Part shown: positions 8,088-18,504 of the stretch, piece by piece | Numbering within the stretch: the first letter of the stretch is position 1 | Layout of the letters: every line of letters starts with the position of its first letter | Assembly (NCBI RefSeq): GCF_900110215.1 | Contig: NZ_FOCX01000001.1 | Span: forward strand, 1-64,000 | Source of the DNA: Halorientalis persicus | GTDB lineage: Archaea > Halobacteriota > Halobacteria > Halobacteriales > Haloarculaceae | Length of the DNA: 64,000 nucleotides | Direction: 5' to 3' | Made by a program: the position numbers and the translations under genes | Notes under the pieces: generated by a model | What the model was told of the DNA's origin: nothing | What the model saw: the letters and a program-made list of their open reading frames with translations, nothing else | Database searches by the model: none

Positions 8088-8255
8088 ATGGCCATGGAAC
8101 TCGAGCGGTCCTGTCCGAACTGTGGCGAGGAAAAGACCTTCTACCGGGCGGCGAGCACGGAGCTCCACCTCGGCCAGAAGGTCAAGTGGCACTGCCCGGA
8201 CTGTGACTACGGCTTCGTCCAGATCGACAGCATCGACACCGGCGCAGAAGCGTAA
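8088..8255 (+). CDS. 55-residue zinc-ribbon protein
   Basis: MAMELERSCPNCGEEKTFYR followed by KVKWHCPDCDYGFVQIDSI: two CPxC knuckles (residues 9-12 and 35-38) that would bind one zinc, with alternating strands typical of a zinc ribbon. It is too short for most gene callers. Start ATG 8088; an upstream in-frame opening reaching back to 7497 is out of phase with the rhomboid gene and has no family resemblance. Small CPxC proteins of this kind are widespread in haloarchaea and of unknown function. Upstream AT-rich GATATAGC at 8016-8023 could be promoter sequence. Confidence 0.75.
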   Translation: MAMELERSCPNCGEEKTFYRAASTELHLGQKVKWHCPDCDYGFVQIDSIDTGAEA

Positions 8256-8556
8256 CCGCTCGTTTTCGATTCCGTCCGGAGCCATCGCGGAGCCGCTGCA
8301 CTATCGTACCCCGTTCCGAGGGACCGCCACACCCGTCACAGCGCCGCAGCCGCCGGAATCCCAACCAGATCCGAGAAGCGGTGTCGCCGTGACGACCAGC
8401 GAATGCGGCCGGGTGTCGTGCTGAAATAAATGAGATATCGCGATAACAAATCCACGGAATTCCCCTAAGACGGGCAGCCGGGTGCTGATACCGCGCGTAC
8501 ATCGAGCGCTGAAATCGCCGAAACCCGTAAACAAGCTACTACGAAAGGACAACGCA
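8256..8556. other. Intergenic region upstream of the transducer-opsin pair
   Basis: No gene supported. The likely promoter of the transducer lies in the AT-rich part 8423-8455 (GAAATAAATGAGATATCG), about 110 bases before the start codon, so the transcript could have a leader; no other motif recognised. Confidence 0.4.
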
Positions 8557-10158
8557 ATGTCTGAATCGTTCACGAACCGTATCGCCTCGCAATACAGTCA
8601 GCGGGTCGGTGTCTCGCTGGCCGCGACGCTGGCTGTGACGCTCGTGTTGGGTACGATCTTCACCTACCACGCGGCGACCACCGGGGCCGCGGTGTCGGCG
8701 CTCGCCGGCACCATGTTCGTCATCGTATTGAACCTGGGCTTGCTGGGTATCGTCCTCGGCGGCAACGTCGGCGTCGAACTCCGCCGGCTGACCGAGGTGG
8801 CCGAGGCCATCGAGGACGGCGACCTCGACGTGACCCCCGAGTCCGACCGCCCCGACGAGTTCGGCGAACTGGCGGCCACCCTCGACGATATGCGACTGTC
8901 GCTGGACTCGGCATTCGAGGAATCAGAACAGGCCCGCGAAGAAGCCGAACAGGCCAGAAAGGAGGCCGAACAGGCCAAACGGGACGCAGAAGAGTTGACC
9001 GAGACGCTGCTCGACCGGGCCGACGAGATCGGCGACGCGATGACCGCGGCCGCCGACGGCAATTTCACTCGATACCTCGACGACGACGCCGACGTGGAGG
9101 CCATCGAGCGCATCCTCGTCGCCTACGAGGAGATGGCCGACGGCCTCTCCGTGACGGTCGAGGACATCCAGGACTTCGCGGCCGAGGTCCAGCAGGCCAG
9201 CGAGGCGGTCGCCGACGACGCCGCGACGGTCGAGGACCTCAACGCCACGCTGGCGACGGACATCCGTGACCTCGCCGAGGACATCGGCGACCAGGCCGAG
9301 CGGCTGGACGCGGCCGTCAGCGAGGCCAACGATCTCTCGGCGTCGATCGAGGAGGTCGCCTCGACGACGGACGAGGTCGCACGGCAGGCCGCTGACGCGA
9401 CCGAAGTCGGCGAGACGGGTGTCGAACGAGCCGAGCAAGCCGTCGATGCCATCCGCGAGGTCGAAGACGCGGTCCAGCGCCTGGGCGAACAGGTCGGCGC
9501 ACTCGACGACCGGATGGAGGACGTGGCGGCGACCACGGATCTGATCGACGAGATCGCCGAACAGACCAACATCCTCGCGCTCAACGCCAACATCGAGGCA
9601 GCACGATCCGGCGAGGCCGGCGACGGGTTCGCCGTCGTCGCCGACGAAGTCAAGGAACTCGCCGAGGAGACCCAGGACTCCATCGACGAGATCGAGGACA
9701 TCATCACCGGTGCACGGGCGGACGTGAATACCGTCACCGACGAGATGGCGGCCACGCGCGAGCGGATCGACACGAGCGTCGACAGCGTCACGGAGACGGG
9801 CGAGACGCTCGAAGAGTTGATCGACACCGTCACCGACGTGGACAGCGCGATGGGCGAGATCGCCCGCGCGACCGAGGACGGTGCGGCCGCCACCGAGGAA
9901 GTAGCCGCGACCGTCGGCGACGTGCGCGAGGCGGCGGCCGACGTGGCCGAGCGCTCACACTCGCTGGCCGACACCGCCGACGAGACCGCCGAAACCATGC
10001 AGGACGTTCGCGGGCGCGCGGACGACCTCGCGAGTCGGACCGCGGACCTCCAGCGCCGGCTTGCGGAGTTCGAGACCCGGAACGTGGACGACGCGACCGA
10101 CCACGGGATGGGCGACGCGAACCACGCGGCTTCCAGCGTGGGTGGTAGCGATGATTAG
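8557..10158 (+). CDS. Membrane-bound chemotaxis/photo-transducer (Htr-like MCP)
   Basis: 533 residues from ATG 8557. Two transmembrane helices (about 13-35 and 46-66) with a very short outer loop are followed by a HAMP domain (about 67-120), an Ala/Glu coiled coil, a second HAMP-like stretch, and a long signalling domain. The hairpin tip [20 protein letters not shown] (about 330-349), the CheA/CheW contact region, is intact. No large periplasmic sensor is present, as in haloarchaeal Htr transducers that read a partner membrane protein. The stop codon overlaps the start of the opsin-like gene by 8 bases, the same order and overlap style as htr-sop pairs. Start 8557 is chosen over 8482 because [10 protein letters not shown] fits a normal N-terminus. 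Confidence 0.9.
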   Translation: MSESFTNRIASQYSQRVGVSLAATLAVTLVLGTIFTYHAATTGAAVSALAGTMFVIVLNLGLLGIVLGGNVGVELRRLTEVAEAIEDGDLDVTPESDRPDEFGELAATLDDMRLSLDSAFEESEQAREEAEQARKEAEQAKRDAEELTETLLDRADEIGDAMTAAADGNFTRYLDDDADVEAIERILVAYEEMADGLSVTVEDIQDFAAEVQQASEAVADDAATVEDLNATLATDIRDLAEDIGDQAERLDAAVSEANDLSASIEEVASTTDEVARQAADATEVGETGVERAEQAVDAIREVEDAVQRLGEQVGALDDRMEDVAATTDLIDEIAEQTNILALNANIEAARSGEAGDGFAVVADEVKELAEETQDSIDEIEDIITGARADVNTVTDEMAATRERIDTSVDSVTETGETLEELIDTVTDVDSAMGEIARATEDGAAATEEVAATVGDVREAAADVAERSHSLADTADETAETMQDVRGRADDLASRTADLQRRLAEFETRNVDDATDHGMGDANHAASSVGGSDD

Positions 10159-10891
10159 CGCCGCGACGGTTTACGCCGCCAGCGCCGCCGTCTACGCCGT
10201 CGTAATCGCAGGGCTCGTGCTGTGGCTCCGCCGGATTCCCGACGCGTATCGGCAGTACTGTCTCCCGGTCCTCGGCATCGTCGTGATCTCGGGGATCGCA
10301 GTGGCGCTCGATGCAGCGGGAATCGGCACCGTCGTCGTGAACGAATACGCGATCACGATCCCGAGTCTGCTCGGCGACCTGATCGCCTACCCCGCGCTGT
10401 GGGCAGTCGCGGCCCTGTTGGCCGGCGTCGACCGGCGACTGTTCGCGATCACGATCGCGCTCCCGTTCGCCCAGCGAGCCGCCTTCACCATCGCCGCGAT
10501 CACCGGCGGCCTGGTCGCGCTGGTGATGCTGGCCGTCCTCGTAGTCGGACACCTCGTCTTGCTGTATCTCTACCGGAATCAGATCTGGGAGGCGGCCCAG
10601 TCGGTTTCGGAGGAACAGCGGCTCCTACACTGGAAAGCCCGGAACCTGCTGCTGTTCCTCATCGGGATGATCATCGTGTCGGCGGTACTGGGACTGGTCG
10701 GATTGTTCGACAACTTCGTCAGTTCGGTGCTGACCCAGTACATGAACCTCCTGATCCGCGCGGGCTTTGCCGGCTTCCTCTTTGCCAACGTCACGAACGT
10801 CGACATCGGCGACGCGGCCGGTGGCCTCCTCGACGAGATCGGCGGGGCGAACGACGCCGGCGGATCGACGAATCCCGACCCCGCCGACTGA
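10151..10891 (+). CDS. Seven-helix microbial-opsin homologue lacking the retinal lysine
   Basis: 246 residues with seven hydrophobic helices (about 5-27, 33-55, 68-91, 96-108, 111-140, 163-185, 188-212). By eye it aligns with bacteriorhodopsin: helix B ([12 protein letters not shown]), the C helix containing AYPALW, the E-F loop and helix G. In helix G, where bacteriorhodopsin has D212-x3-K216-VGFG, this protein has [14 protein letters not shown]: Asn199 for Asp and Arg203 for the Schiff-base Lys. The Asp85/Arg82 positions align with Gly/Ser. Retinal could therefore not bind covalently in the usual way. It overlaps the upstream Htr-like transducer by 8 bases, so the two probably form a receptor-transducer complex. 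Opsin-like proteins without this lysine are known in haloarchaea; the ligand or stimulus is unknown. Confidence 0.75.
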   Translation: MISAATVYAASAAVYAVVIAGLVLWLRRIPDAYRQYCLPVLGIVVISGIAVALDAAGIGTVVVNEYAITIPSLLGDLIAYPALWAVAALLAGVDRRLFAITIALPFAQRAAFTIAAITGGLVALVMLAVLVVGHLVLLYLYRNQIWEAAQSVSEEQRLLHWKARNLLLFLIGMIIVSAVLGLVGLFDNFVSSVLTQYMNLLIRAGFAGFLFANVTNVDIGDAAGGLLDEIGGANDAGGSTNPDPAD

Positions 10892-10892
10892 C

Positions 10893-11324
10893 TCAGTTCC
10901 CGCCGCTCAACGCCTCGTTTAGCCCGTCGACCGGTATCACGGAGTAATCGACCGTGAGCGTGTCCTTCGTCGCCCGGATCTTGCCTACGAAGGTAGAGAT
11001 ATCTTCGAGTGAGCCCTCGAGGATAAACAGTTCCATGCAGTACGCGTCGCCGACGTGGTTGTGGACGTTGGACTGGACCAGTTCCTCGTGTTGGTGGCGC
11101 AGGTGCATCATCCGCTCCTCGACGCTGGTGGTTTCGTAGTTGAACAGGACGGTGACGACGCCCATCAGCTCCCGGTCTTCCAGCCGGCGGTCCTCGAACT
11201 CCCCCAGCAGGTTGCGCGCGGCTTCCCTGACGACTTCACTGCGGCCGGTGTACCCGTGGCCGTCCGCGAACTCGTCGATTCTGTCGAGTAGTTCGTCCGG
11301 CATCGACACGCTGACGACGGTCAT
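10893..11324 (-). CDS. nikR: Nickel-responsive regulator NikR
   Basis: 143 residues. An N-terminal ribbon-helix-helix domain ([33 protein letters not shown]) is followed by an ACT-like domain. The nickel ligands are present in order: His in [12 protein letters not shown] in [12 protein letters not shown] and the Cys of that segment. NikR tetramers bind operators when loaded with Ni(II). The window contains a urease operon and a nickel permease 17 kb away, its most likely targets, though I found no clear shared operator. Downstream neighbour gcvPB ends 44 bases away on the same strand's far side; no operon with it. The start ATG 11324 lies about 24 bases after a TATTAA box, suggesting a leaderless transcript. 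Confidence 0.9.
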   Translation of the reverse strand: MTVVSVSMPDELLDRIDEFADGHGYTGRSEVVREAARNLLGEFEDRRLEDRELMGVVTVLFNYETTSVEERMMHLRHQHEELVQSNVHNHVGDAYCMELFILEGSLEDISTFVGKIRATKDTLTVDYSVIPVDGLNEALSGGN

Positions 11325-11325
11325 G

Positions 11326-11353
11326 TATTAACTCAGCGCCGCTCAGCTATTAA
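11326..11353 (-). promoter_or_regulatory. nikR promoter with nested repeats
   Basis: TATTAA at 11326-11331 and 11348-11353 are 22 bases apart; CTCAGC at 11332-11337 and 11342-11347 are 10 bases apart. On the minus strand the distal box reads TTAATA and lies about 24 bases before the ATG, right for an archaeal TATA box and a leaderless start. The proximal repeats could be an autoregulatory operator; that is inference. Confidence 0.45.
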
Positions 11354-11368
11354 GGATTGGTAAAACCC

Positions 11369-12844
11369 CTACTCGTCCAGCGCCTGCCAGGAGAGTCTCG
11401 GGGTCCGTGCGGCGGCGACCTGATCGATCCGGCGGGCGCTGGTCTCGGTGGGGGCCGCATCGAGTGTCGTGTCGTCCTCGCCAGCGACGGCGTCGAAGGC
11501 AGCCGCGAGTTGGTCGAGCGTCCGCTTGCCCTCGATCTCGGTCGGTTCGGTCATCAGCGCCTCGCCGACGGTCTCGGGCCACTTCGTCGTCGGCGGGTGA
11601 ACGCCGTAGTCCAGCATCCGTTTGGCCACGTCGGCGGCGTCCTGCTCGCCCGCGCTCGCGACGAACTCGTGGTGGAACGGACCGAACGGGACCTCGTAGT
11701 CGAGTTGCGTCGCGAGATAGTTGGCGTTCAGCACGGCCTTGGCGCTTGCGTCGGCGAGTCCGGGATCACCCAGCCGCGCGATGTAGGCGTAGGCCTTGAT
11801 CAAGACGAGCCAGTTGCCCTCGAAGCCGTGGACCTTCCCGACGCTGTGTTCGGGCTCGTAGCGTTCGTAGCCGGAGCCCTCGGGCCGCTCGCGGACGTGG
11901 GGACTCGGCAGGAACGGGGCCAATTCGGATTTGACGCCGACGGGGCCGGCACCGGGCCCGCCGCCGCCGTGGGGCGTCGCGAACGTCTTGTGGACGTTGT
12001 AGTGCATGATGTCGAACCCCATGTCGCCGGGGCGAGCCCGCCCCAGCAGGGCGTTGAGGTTCGCGCCGTCGTAGTAGAGCAGGCCGCCCGCGTCGTGGAC
12101 GATCCCGGCGATCGTCTCGATGTCGCGCTCGAACAGCCCGAGGGTGTTGGGGTTGGTAAGCATCAGCGCCGCTGTGTCCTCGCCGACGGCCGCGTCGAGG
12201 GCGTCCAGATCGACACGCCCGTCCTCCGCGCTGGGCAGTTCCACCACGTCGTAGCCCGCCAGCGCCGCGCTCGCGAAGTTGGTGCCGTGGGCGGTGTCCG
12301 GGACGACGATCTCGTCCCTGTCCTCGCCGTTTGCCTCGTGGTACGCCTTCGCGATCAGGATGCCCGCGTACTCGCCCGCCGCGCCCGCTGGCGGCTGGAG
12401 CGTCACCGCGTCCATCCCGCCGATCCGACCCAGATAGTCCTGCAGTCCGGCCATCACGGCCAGGGTGCCCTGCACGCTGTCGTCGGGTCGGTCCGGGTGG
12501 ACCGCACCATCGGGAATCGCGGCCACGTCCTCGGTGAACTTGGGATTGTACTTCATCGTACAGGACCCCAGCGGGAAGGGACCGCTCTCGACCCCGTAGT
12601 TCATCTGGGAGAGCCGGGTGTAGTGGCGGGCCAGTTCCGGTTCCGAGAGGGCGGGCAGTTCCAGCGAGTCCCGTGTGAGGTCGTCCGGGAGCGGGGAATC
12701 GTCGCCGCCCACCTCGACTTCGGTGGTGTCTTTCTCCGAGAGGAGGGGTTCGTAGCGCTGGTCGGAATCGGTCCAGCGGGCCTGCTGGTACCCGAGCGTC
12801 CCCGCGTCGTCGCTCGTGTCGGCTCCGTCCGGGTCGTCGCTCAT
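11369..12844 (-). CDS. gcvPB: Glycine dehydrogenase (decarboxylating) subunit 2
   Basis: 491 residues from the ATG at 12844, which overlaps the gcvPA stop (ATGA). The PLP-binding lysine lies in [16 protein letters not shown] (about 270-285), preceded by [12 protein letters not shown] and by [11 protein letters not shown], all P-protein signatures. The C-terminal half carries [20 protein letters not shown]. With gcvPA it forms the split P-protein that decarboxylates glycine and loads the aminomethyl group onto the lipoyl arm of GcvH. Longer upstream starts run into gcvPA and are rejected. The T and H genes lie about 6 kb away in another block. Confidence 0.95.
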   Translation of the reverse strand: MSDDPDGADTSDDAGTLGYQQARWTDSDQRYEPLLSEKDTTEVEVGGDDSPLPDDLTRDSLELPALSEPELARHYTRLSQMNYGVESGPFPLGSCTMKYNPKFTEDVAAIPDGAVHPDRPDDSVQGTLAVMAGLQDYLGRIGGMDAVTLQPPAGAAGEYAGILIAKAYHEANGEDRDEIVVPDTAHGTNFASAALAGYDVVELPSAEDGRVDLDALDAAVGEDTAALMLTNPNTLGLFERDIETIAGIVHDAGGLLYYDGANLNALLGRARPGDMGFDIMHYNVHKTFATPHGGGGPGAGPVGVKSELAPFLPSPHVRERPEGSGYERYEPEHSVGKVHGFEGNWLVLIKAYAYIARLGDPGLADASAKAVLNANYLATQLDYEVPFGPFHHEFVASAGEQDAADVAKRMLDYGVHPPTTKWPETVGEALMTEPTEIEGKRTLDQLAAAFDAVAGEDDTTLDAAPTETSARRIDQVAAARTPRLSWQALDE

Positions 12845-14178
12845 GGGGCCACCTCCGCCATCGCCTCGACGAAATCGTCGATCGTCTCGGCCGTTCGCTC
12901 GGTCACGCAGATCCCTAGCAGGTGTTCGCCGACGTCGTGGACCGCGTAGCCCCGCTCGCGCAGGTCGGCCGCGACCGCGGTGGCGGGCTGGTCCGTCCGG
13001 GCCAGGAACTCCCGGAAGTGGTGGCGGTCGTGAACGGGGGCCTGCACGCCCTCGATCTCGTCGAGGCGGGCGGCCAGATCCTGCGGGTAGCGCACGCACT
13101 CCTCGGCGAGATCGGCCAGTCCGTCCGGCCCGAGCCAGGCCGCGTGGATCGCCGTCCGCAGTGCCACCCACGCCTGGTTCGTACAGATGTTCGAGGTCGC
13201 GCGTTCCTTCCGGATGTGCTGTTCGCGAGTCTGCAACGTGAGGGTGTAGGCCCGCCGGCCGCTGTCGTCGTCGCCCGCGCCGACCAGTCGGCCGGGGACC
13301 TGCCGGAGGTAGTCCTCCCGGGTCGCGAACATCCCCAGTCCCATCCCATAGCTGCGGCCCAGCCCGAGCGTGCTGGCGTCGCCGATCACCACGTCCGCAC
13401 CGACGCTCGCCGGTTCTTCGAGGAGCGCGAGCGCCACGGGGTCCGAGCCGAGACAGAACAGGACGTCGTGATCGTCGGCGACCTCACCGACGGCCGACAG
13501 CGATTCCTCGATCACGCCCCGCACCGTGGGGGTCTCGGCGTACACCATCGCCACGCCCTCGCCGATCTGACCTTCGAGGGCATCCGTGTCGACGGCCCCG
13601 TCGTCCATCGGATAGCTCTCGACGGTGACGCCAGCGCCGGCCGCGTAGTTCTCCAGGACGCCCCGGCGGCCGGGCGCGACGTGGGCGGGGACGAGAACGC
13701 GGTCGCCGGAGATCGACCGGACGCGCTGGGCGAGCGTGGCGGCCTCGCCGAGCGCGGTGGCGGCGTCGTACATCGAGCAGTTAGCCACGTCCAATCCCGT
13801 GAGCTCGACGAGCATGGACTGGTACTCGAAGAGGGCCTGGAGGAAGCCCTGCGCGACCTCGGGCTGGTACTGGGTGTAGGAGGTGAGAAACTCCGATCGG
13901 TCCGCCAGGTGGTCGACCAGCGAGGGCACGTAGTGGTCGTAGTGGCCGCGGCCGAGCAGTTCCGTCAGGTCCTCGTTGCGCGACAGCGTGCGCTCGATCT
14001 CGCGGCGAATCTCGCGCTCGCTCCCGGGTTCGATGCCGAAGCCGTCGGAAAATCGGACGCCCTCGGGGATGTCGAACAGTGCTTCCTCGCTGTCGACGCC
14101 GACGGCGTCGAGCATGGCCGCCGTCTCCGTCTGGGTGTGGGGTGCGTACGGACTCCCGCGTGTGTCGTTGTCGGTCAT
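12841..14178 (-). CDS. gcvPA: Glycine dehydrogenase (decarboxylating) subunit 1
   Basis: 445 residues from the ATG at 14178 ([20 protein letters not shown]); the extension to 14262 has no family resemblance. Typical P-protein N-domain features include [20 protein letters not shown]-like sequence, [12 protein letters not shown] (about 75-86), [18 protein letters not shown] and [20 protein letters not shown]. This subunit lacks the PLP lysine, which sits in gcvPB, as expected of the two-subunit enzyme. The genes overlap by four bases and are certainly co-translated. Role: glycine catabolism and one-carbon supply in the cytoplasm. Confidence 0.95.
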   Translation of the reverse strand: MTDNDTRGSPYAPHTQTETAAMLDAVGVDSEEALFDIPEGVRFSDGFGIEPGSEREIRREIERTLSRNEDLTELLGRGHYDHYVPSLVDHLADRSEFLTSYTQYQPEVAQGFLQALFEYQSMLVELTGLDVANCSMYDAATALGEAATLAQRVRSISGDRVLVPAHVAPGRRGVLENYAAGAGVTVESYPMDDGAVDTDALEGQIGEGVAMVYAETPTVRGVIEESLSAVGEVADDHDVLFCLGSDPVALALLEEPASVGADVVIGDASTLGLGRSYGMGLGMFATREDYLRQVPGRLVGAGDDDSGRRAYTLTLQTREQHIRKERATSNICTNQAWVALRTAIHAAWLGPDGLADLAEECVRYPQDLAARLDEIEGVQAPVHDRHHFREFLARTDQPATAVAADLRERGYAVHDVGEHLLGICVTERTAETIDDFVEAMAEVAP

Positions 14179-14258
14179 GGTAACTGCCGCAGGACGGCAC
14201 GGCCGCCCTGTGTCCTTGGGGACTGTTACGGCCGGGCTGAAAAGAGTGTCCCGGTTGC

Positions 14259-16121
14259 TCACGCGGTACAGAAATCGATGGCCTCGTGGACGGCTTCCCT
14301 GCGACCGATGAACGTGACGTGATCGCCGTGTTCGATCCGGTCGTCGGCGTGGGGGATGCGGTTCTCGTCGTCACGGCTGATGAGGCCGACGTAACAGTCC
14401 TCCGGGAGGTCCGCGGCGAGGTCGGCGACGGTCCGGCCGGCCGCCGCGTCGGCCGTGACCTCTACCTCCTGTACGTCGCCGGTCCGGTCGAGTTCGGTCA
14501 TCCAGCGCGCGATGGCCGGCCGTTCGATCACGTTGTCCATCGACCACGCGACGGACATTCCCGTCGAGATAGCCTCGATGTCCAGATCCTGGAAGGCGTC
14601 CTCGTTGTCGGGCTGGTTGACGCGGGCGACCACCGTCGCCACGTCGTACGTGTTTCGCGCCAGTTGCCCGACCAGCAGGTTCACGTCGTCGCTGGGCGTC
14701 GCGGCCGCGACCACCTTCGCGTTCTCGGCCCCGGCCGACCGCAACACGTCCCGGTCGGTCCCGTCGCCGTGTTCGACGCGGTAGCCGTCCTCCCGGAGCG
14801 ATTCGACCACGTCCCGATCCAGTTCGACGATGGTCACCTCTTCTCCGCGGTCTTCCAGCCGGTCGGCCAGCGCCTGCCCGATTCGTCCGCCGCCGACGAT
14901 GATAGTACGCATCGGAATCACGTCGAGTGCCTGCGCGATGTGACGGGCCAGTCCCCCTTGAAACGCCACGGTCGCGAAGATGACGAGGAAGACCGTTCCG
15001 ACCAGCGTCGTCGCAACCTCGGGCTGGCTGTCGCTCAGCTGGAGGGCAAAGAGCGTCACGACGCTGGCGGGAATGATCCCCCGCGGCCCGATGGCGCTGA
15101 CGAACAGCCGCTCGCGGAACGTGAACCGCCCGCCGATCGTCGAGAGAAAGACCAACAGCGGCCGGACCACCAGCGCGACCACGAGGACGACGGCGATACC
15201 ACCGATCCCGAGCGACCGAAGGTCCGACAGCGAGAGCAGCGACGCGAGGACCACGAACACGAAGGTCAACACCACGAGCGTCACGTCGCCTTTGAACTGC
15301 TCGATCTGCTCGCTGTAGGGCAACTCGACGTTGCCCAGCAGGAACCCGGCACTGGCGACCGCGGCGATGCCCGACTCGGCGACGCCCAGTCCGGCTTCGG
15401 CCACGCCGTAGGCCGAAAGCGCCGACGCCAGCACGACCAGCCGCGCGTTGCGGGGCGCGTTCTCGGTCGGCAGTTCCAGTCGCGCCAGCAACAGCCAGAC
15501 GACGCCGGCCACGGTCACGCCCACCAGCACACCCGCCCCGAGCCGGTAGGCGAACTGCCCGATCAGCGTCGGCAGGCCCTCGCCCTCCAGCAGGAGGTAC
15601 TCGAACATCACGATGGCCAGAATGGCGGCGGTCACGTCGTTGACGACCCCTTCGGTCTCCAGCGTCGTCGCGACGCGCTCGCGCACGGGGACCACCTCCA
15701 GAATCGGCGTGATGACCGTCGGCCCCGTGGCGATCAACAGTGACCCGATCAGCAGGGCCAGTTCCCACGAGGTTCCAAGCGCGAACCGAACGACGAGGGC
15801 GGTCCCGAGGTGGGAGACGATCGCGCCGACCGTCACCAGCCGCAGCGTCTCCCGCGGCGCTTCCCGCAATCGGTCGATCTTGAGCGCGAACGCGCCCTCG
15901 AAGACGATGATCGCGACCGAGAGCCCGACGATAGCCGACAGCGCCCCGCCGTCGATTGCACTCGGCGTGATCAGCCCCAGCCCCTCGGGACCGACGGCGA
16001 CACCGGCCGCGAGCCAGAACAGGACGCTCGGCACGCTCAGCCAGTCCGAGAACACCTGTGCGGCCACGCCGACACCGACGACGGTGACGACGAGCGCGAT
16101 GAGTTCTGTCGAAGCGGACAC
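14259..16121 (-). CDS. CPA1-family cation:proton antiporter with RCK (TrkA) domains
   Basis: 620 residues. About 12 hydrophobic helices (1-390) contain [11 protein letters not shown] (about 131-141) and [13 protein letters not shown] (about 156-168), the TP and ND signatures of electroneutral Na+(K+)/H+ antiporters. At about residue 403, [19 protein letters not shown] begins a Rossmann-type TrkA-N domain with a GxGxxG loop, and the last 80 residues resemble TrkA-C. The RCK module suggests control by nucleotide or cations, as in NhaP/Kef-like proteins. Probably exports Na+ or K+ in exchange for protons in the cell membrane, useful in a salt-in archaeon. Single gene; ends 81 bases from gcvPA. 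Confidence 0.9.
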   Translation of the reverse strand: MSASTELIALVVTVVGVGVAAQVFSDWLSVPSVLFWLAAGVAVGPEGLGLITPSAIDGGALSAIVGLSVAIIVFEGAFALKIDRLREAPRETLRLVTVGAIVSHLGTALVVRFALGTSWELALLIGSLLIATGPTVITPILEVVPVRERVATTLETEGVVNDVTAAILAIVMFEYLLLEGEGLPTLIGQFAYRLGAGVLVGVTVAGVVWLLLARLELPTENAPRNARLVVLASALSAYGVAEAGLGVAESGIAAVASAGFLLGNVELPYSEQIEQFKGDVTLVVLTFVFVVLASLLSLSDLRSLGIGGIAVVLVVALVVRPLLVFLSTIGGRFTFRERLFVSAIGPRGIIPASVVTLFALQLSDSQPEVATTLVGTVFLVIFATVAFQGGLARHIAQALDVIPMRTIIVGGGRIGQALADRLEDRGEEVTIVELDRDVVESLREDGYRVEHGDGTDRDVLRSAGAENAKVVAAATPSDDVNLLVGQLARNTYDVATVVARVNQPDNEDAFQDLDIEAISTGMSVAWSMDNVIERPAIARWMTELDRTGDVQEVEVTADAAAGRTVADLAADLPEDCYVGLISRDDENRIPHADDRIEHGDHVTFIGRREAVHEAIDFCTA

Positions 16122-16530
16122 CGGCGTAGTCGTTCGGTTCCCGGCACGCCAGCGTCGAAAGTGTTGCGTTCGCCGCCTCTCCTGGTGGTTCTGTGTGCCG
16201 AATCGGGCCCGAATGAATTGTATATCGCTATATCAAATTGTCGAGTGATTTGCACCCGCGGCTCCGGCGTAGTGTCGAAACGACGACTGGAACGCTCTGT
16301 CCGGCCGACTACCGGAAACGGTGACGGGTCAGAGCGGGTGTGTCTAGCCGTCGAGACGCCGAGCGGATCAGTCCTCGGTCCCTTCGACGCCACTGACGGA
16401 ATCCGGCCACAGGACGCCGAGACGGGGTCGAAACGGGGTCGAGTCTAGCTGTGTAGACAGGGGGATTATCCCACCCTCGGGAGTGTGACCTATCGGTTCG
16501 TTCCCGGGACGACGACCGGGTCGTCGATAT
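16122..16530. other. Intergenic region between antiporter and beta-helix gene
   Basis: Divergent promoters are expected here. AT-rich TTGTATATCGCTATATCAAA at 16217-16236 is the best promoter candidate. TATATC is repeated within it, and the inverse of its right part (CAATTTGATATAGC) nearly matches 8010-8023. The remainder is GC-rich; overlapping frames show no family resemblance. No gene supported. Confidence 0.4.
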
Positions 16531-18432
16531 ATGACAGGAAAACGACAGAGTTCGCGGACGGCCGACGGATCGAATCGGACGAGTGAGGAAACAGCCGACG
16601 GGACTGACCGACTCGACAGGCGCCGTCTCCTCGGATCGCTCGGGGCGACGGCCGTGACAGTCGGATTCGCGGGGTGCCAGATCGACGGCGACCTGTTCGG
16701 ATCGACGGAATCGGAGCCGACCGCCGACGCACCGACCGACAGCGCGTCGCCAAACTGTAGTTCGTTCACCACGCTGAGCCAGTCGGACCTGAACGGCGGT
16801 GTGACACTGGAGAAGGGGTGTTATCGTATCGACAGCGTTCTCGCGGTCACGGACGGGACGCTGACGCTCGAGGCGGGCGTGTACGTCGAATTCGGACAGG
16901 ATGCAGGGATCCACGTCAAATCGGACGGTGGGTTCGAGACGGCGGGGACGGCGTCGGATCCGGTGATCCTCACCGGGCAAACCCGGACCCGCGGGTTCTG
17001 GCGGGGCATCCGGCTGAACAACGGATCGACGGGCCAAAACGGTCTGCAGAACACGATACTCGAGTACGCGGGGGCCAGCAAGTGGCACGGCGCGTACGCG
17101 ATCAGGTCGGGCGGCCTGCTGGTCAGTTCGGGGGTGGCCAGTCTCGACGGCGTGACGCTTCGCCACAACGACCGGGCAGGCCTGCGAGCACCCTACGAAG
17201 ACCCGGATCTGACCGTCGAGAACACGCGCATCGCGAACAACGCGCTGTCGGCACAGGTTCACTCGGATCTCGTGAGTGGCATCGCCGCCGACAACACCGT
17301 CGAGAACAACGACACCGACAGGATCACCATCACCGGCGGCGGTCGCGGGCAGAACTCGGTCAGGAACAGCGGGACCTGGGTCGACCCCGGCGTCGACTAC
17401 TACGCCGAGAAAGACGTTCTGCTGTCGGCCGACCTCACTGTCGAGGAGAACGTCACCGTCCAGTGTGCGGAGGATGTGGGCATCGAGGCCGACGGCGTCA
17501 CGTTCGAGACGAACGGCTCGGGCGGCGATGGGGTCATCTTCACCGGGACTCGCGACTCGCCGGGGGCCTGGCAGGGCATCTTCGCCGGCAACGGCGCGAC
17601 CCTCGATTTCGTCCACACGAGAGTGGAGTCCGGTGGCGGTGAACCCTGGACCGGGGCCACAGACGCCAGCGGTGGCGTGTTTGTCCAGGGCGACGACGTC
17701 ACGGCGACGTTCGACCACTGTATCTGCAACCGCAACGAGAACGCCGGCATCAAGGTGGACTCAGGCGGCACGGACCTCACGGTCACCGAGTGCGTATTCT
17801 CGGACAACACGGCGGCCCTCCAACTGCACGCGAACGTCGTCGACGGAGTCGGAGCGGATCAGACCTTCGGGAGTGGCAGTTACATCGCTATCCAATCGGG
17901 CCCGCAGACGAGACTCACGGACGCGGCGACCTGGCACGGATTCGACGTTCCGTACCGACTCAGCGGGAACCTGCCCGTCGACGCCGCGCTGACGGTCGAA
18001 CCAGGTGCGACCATCGAGTCCCACCAGGACGTAACCATCTTCACCGGCAAAGGGACGAACGGCTCGATCAACGCCGACGCCGCCGGGTCCGCGAAGATCA
18101 CCTTCACCAGCGTCGACGGCACACCGGGGACCTGGAACGGGATCTCGTTCATCACCGGCAGTGCGAACAACGTGCTCCGCAACGTACTCGTCGAGAACGC
18201 CGGACAGAACCGGATGCGTGGCGGCGAACACAGCCAGGCGTCCGTGTTGCTGTACAGTTTCGGACACACCGGGACGGCGACGATCGAGAACTCGACCATC
18301 CGCGATAGCGGCTACCACGGGATCAGCTACGGACCGAACTCGAATCTCACCTGTGGCGGCAACCAGTTCTCGGGCAACGCGAAGCGGGACGTCAAATTCA
18401 CCGGGAACGGCGTGGGGAAACGCTGTACCTGA
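16531..18432 (+). CDS. Tat-exported lipoprotein with triplicated beta-helix module
   Basis: 633 residues. The N-terminus has a Tat signal and lipobox: RRRLLGSLGATAVTVGFAGC (about 30-49), so the mature protein is likely lipid-anchored at Cys49 outside the cell. A Ser/Thr linker follows, then a right-handed parallel beta-helix. A block of about 170-190 residues is repeated three times, each with a strand of the type LTLEAGVYVEFG / LTVEENVTVQC / LTVEPGATIES, then VILTGQ / VIFTGT / ITFTSV, then FWRGIRL / AWQGIFA / TWNGISF, and a repeat end such as NTILEYAG / NVLVENAG. Such folds often bind or cleave polysaccharides; no catalytic residues are recognisable. Single gene. Confidence 0.8.
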   Translation: MTGKRQSSRTADGSNRTSEETADGTDRLDRRRLLGSLGATAVTVGFAGCQIDGDLFGSTESEPTADAPTDSASPNCSSFTTLSQSDLNGGVTLEKGCYRIDSVLAVTDGTLTLEAGVYVEFGQDAGIHVKSDGGFETAGTASDPVILTGQTRTRGFWRGIRLNNGSTGQNGLQNTILEYAGASKWHGAYAIRSGGLLVSSGVASLDGVTLRHNDRAGLRAPYEDPDLTVENTRIANNALSAQVHSDLVSGIAADNTVENNDTDRITITGGGRGQNSVRNSGTWVDPGVDYYAEKDVLLSADLTVEENVTVQCAEDVGIEADGVTFETNGSGGDGVIFTGTRDSPGAWQGIFAGNGATLDFVHTRVESGGGEPWTGATDASGGVFVQGDDVTATFDHCICNRNENAGIKVDSGGTDLTVTECVFSDNTAALQLHANVVDGVGADQTFGSGSYIAIQSGPQTRLTDAATWHGFDVPYRLSGNLPVDAALTVEPGATIESHQDVTIFTGKGTNGSINADAAGSAKITFTSVDGTPGTWNGISFITGSANNVLRNVLVENAGQNRMRGGEHSQASVLLYSFGHTGTATIENSTIRDSGYHGISYGPNSNLTCGGNQFSGNAKRDVKFTGNGVGKRCT

Positions 18433-18504
18433 GAGCGCGCGGCCCGAACACCCGATCCTGCTCCGGGTCCAGTCCACGGTCGACCGCCGACCTGACGACA
18501 GGAA

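Noticed and set aside
9123-9998. Ser/Ala-rich minus-strand frame opposite the transducer
   Set aside because: Composition is the antisense image of the coiled coil; the transducer tip motif is clear on the plus strand.
11357-12949. Long plus-strand open frame opposite gcvPB
   Set aside because: It is a GC-rich shadow: gcvPB on the other strand has unmistakable PLP and P-protein motifs, while this frame is basic and resembles nothing.
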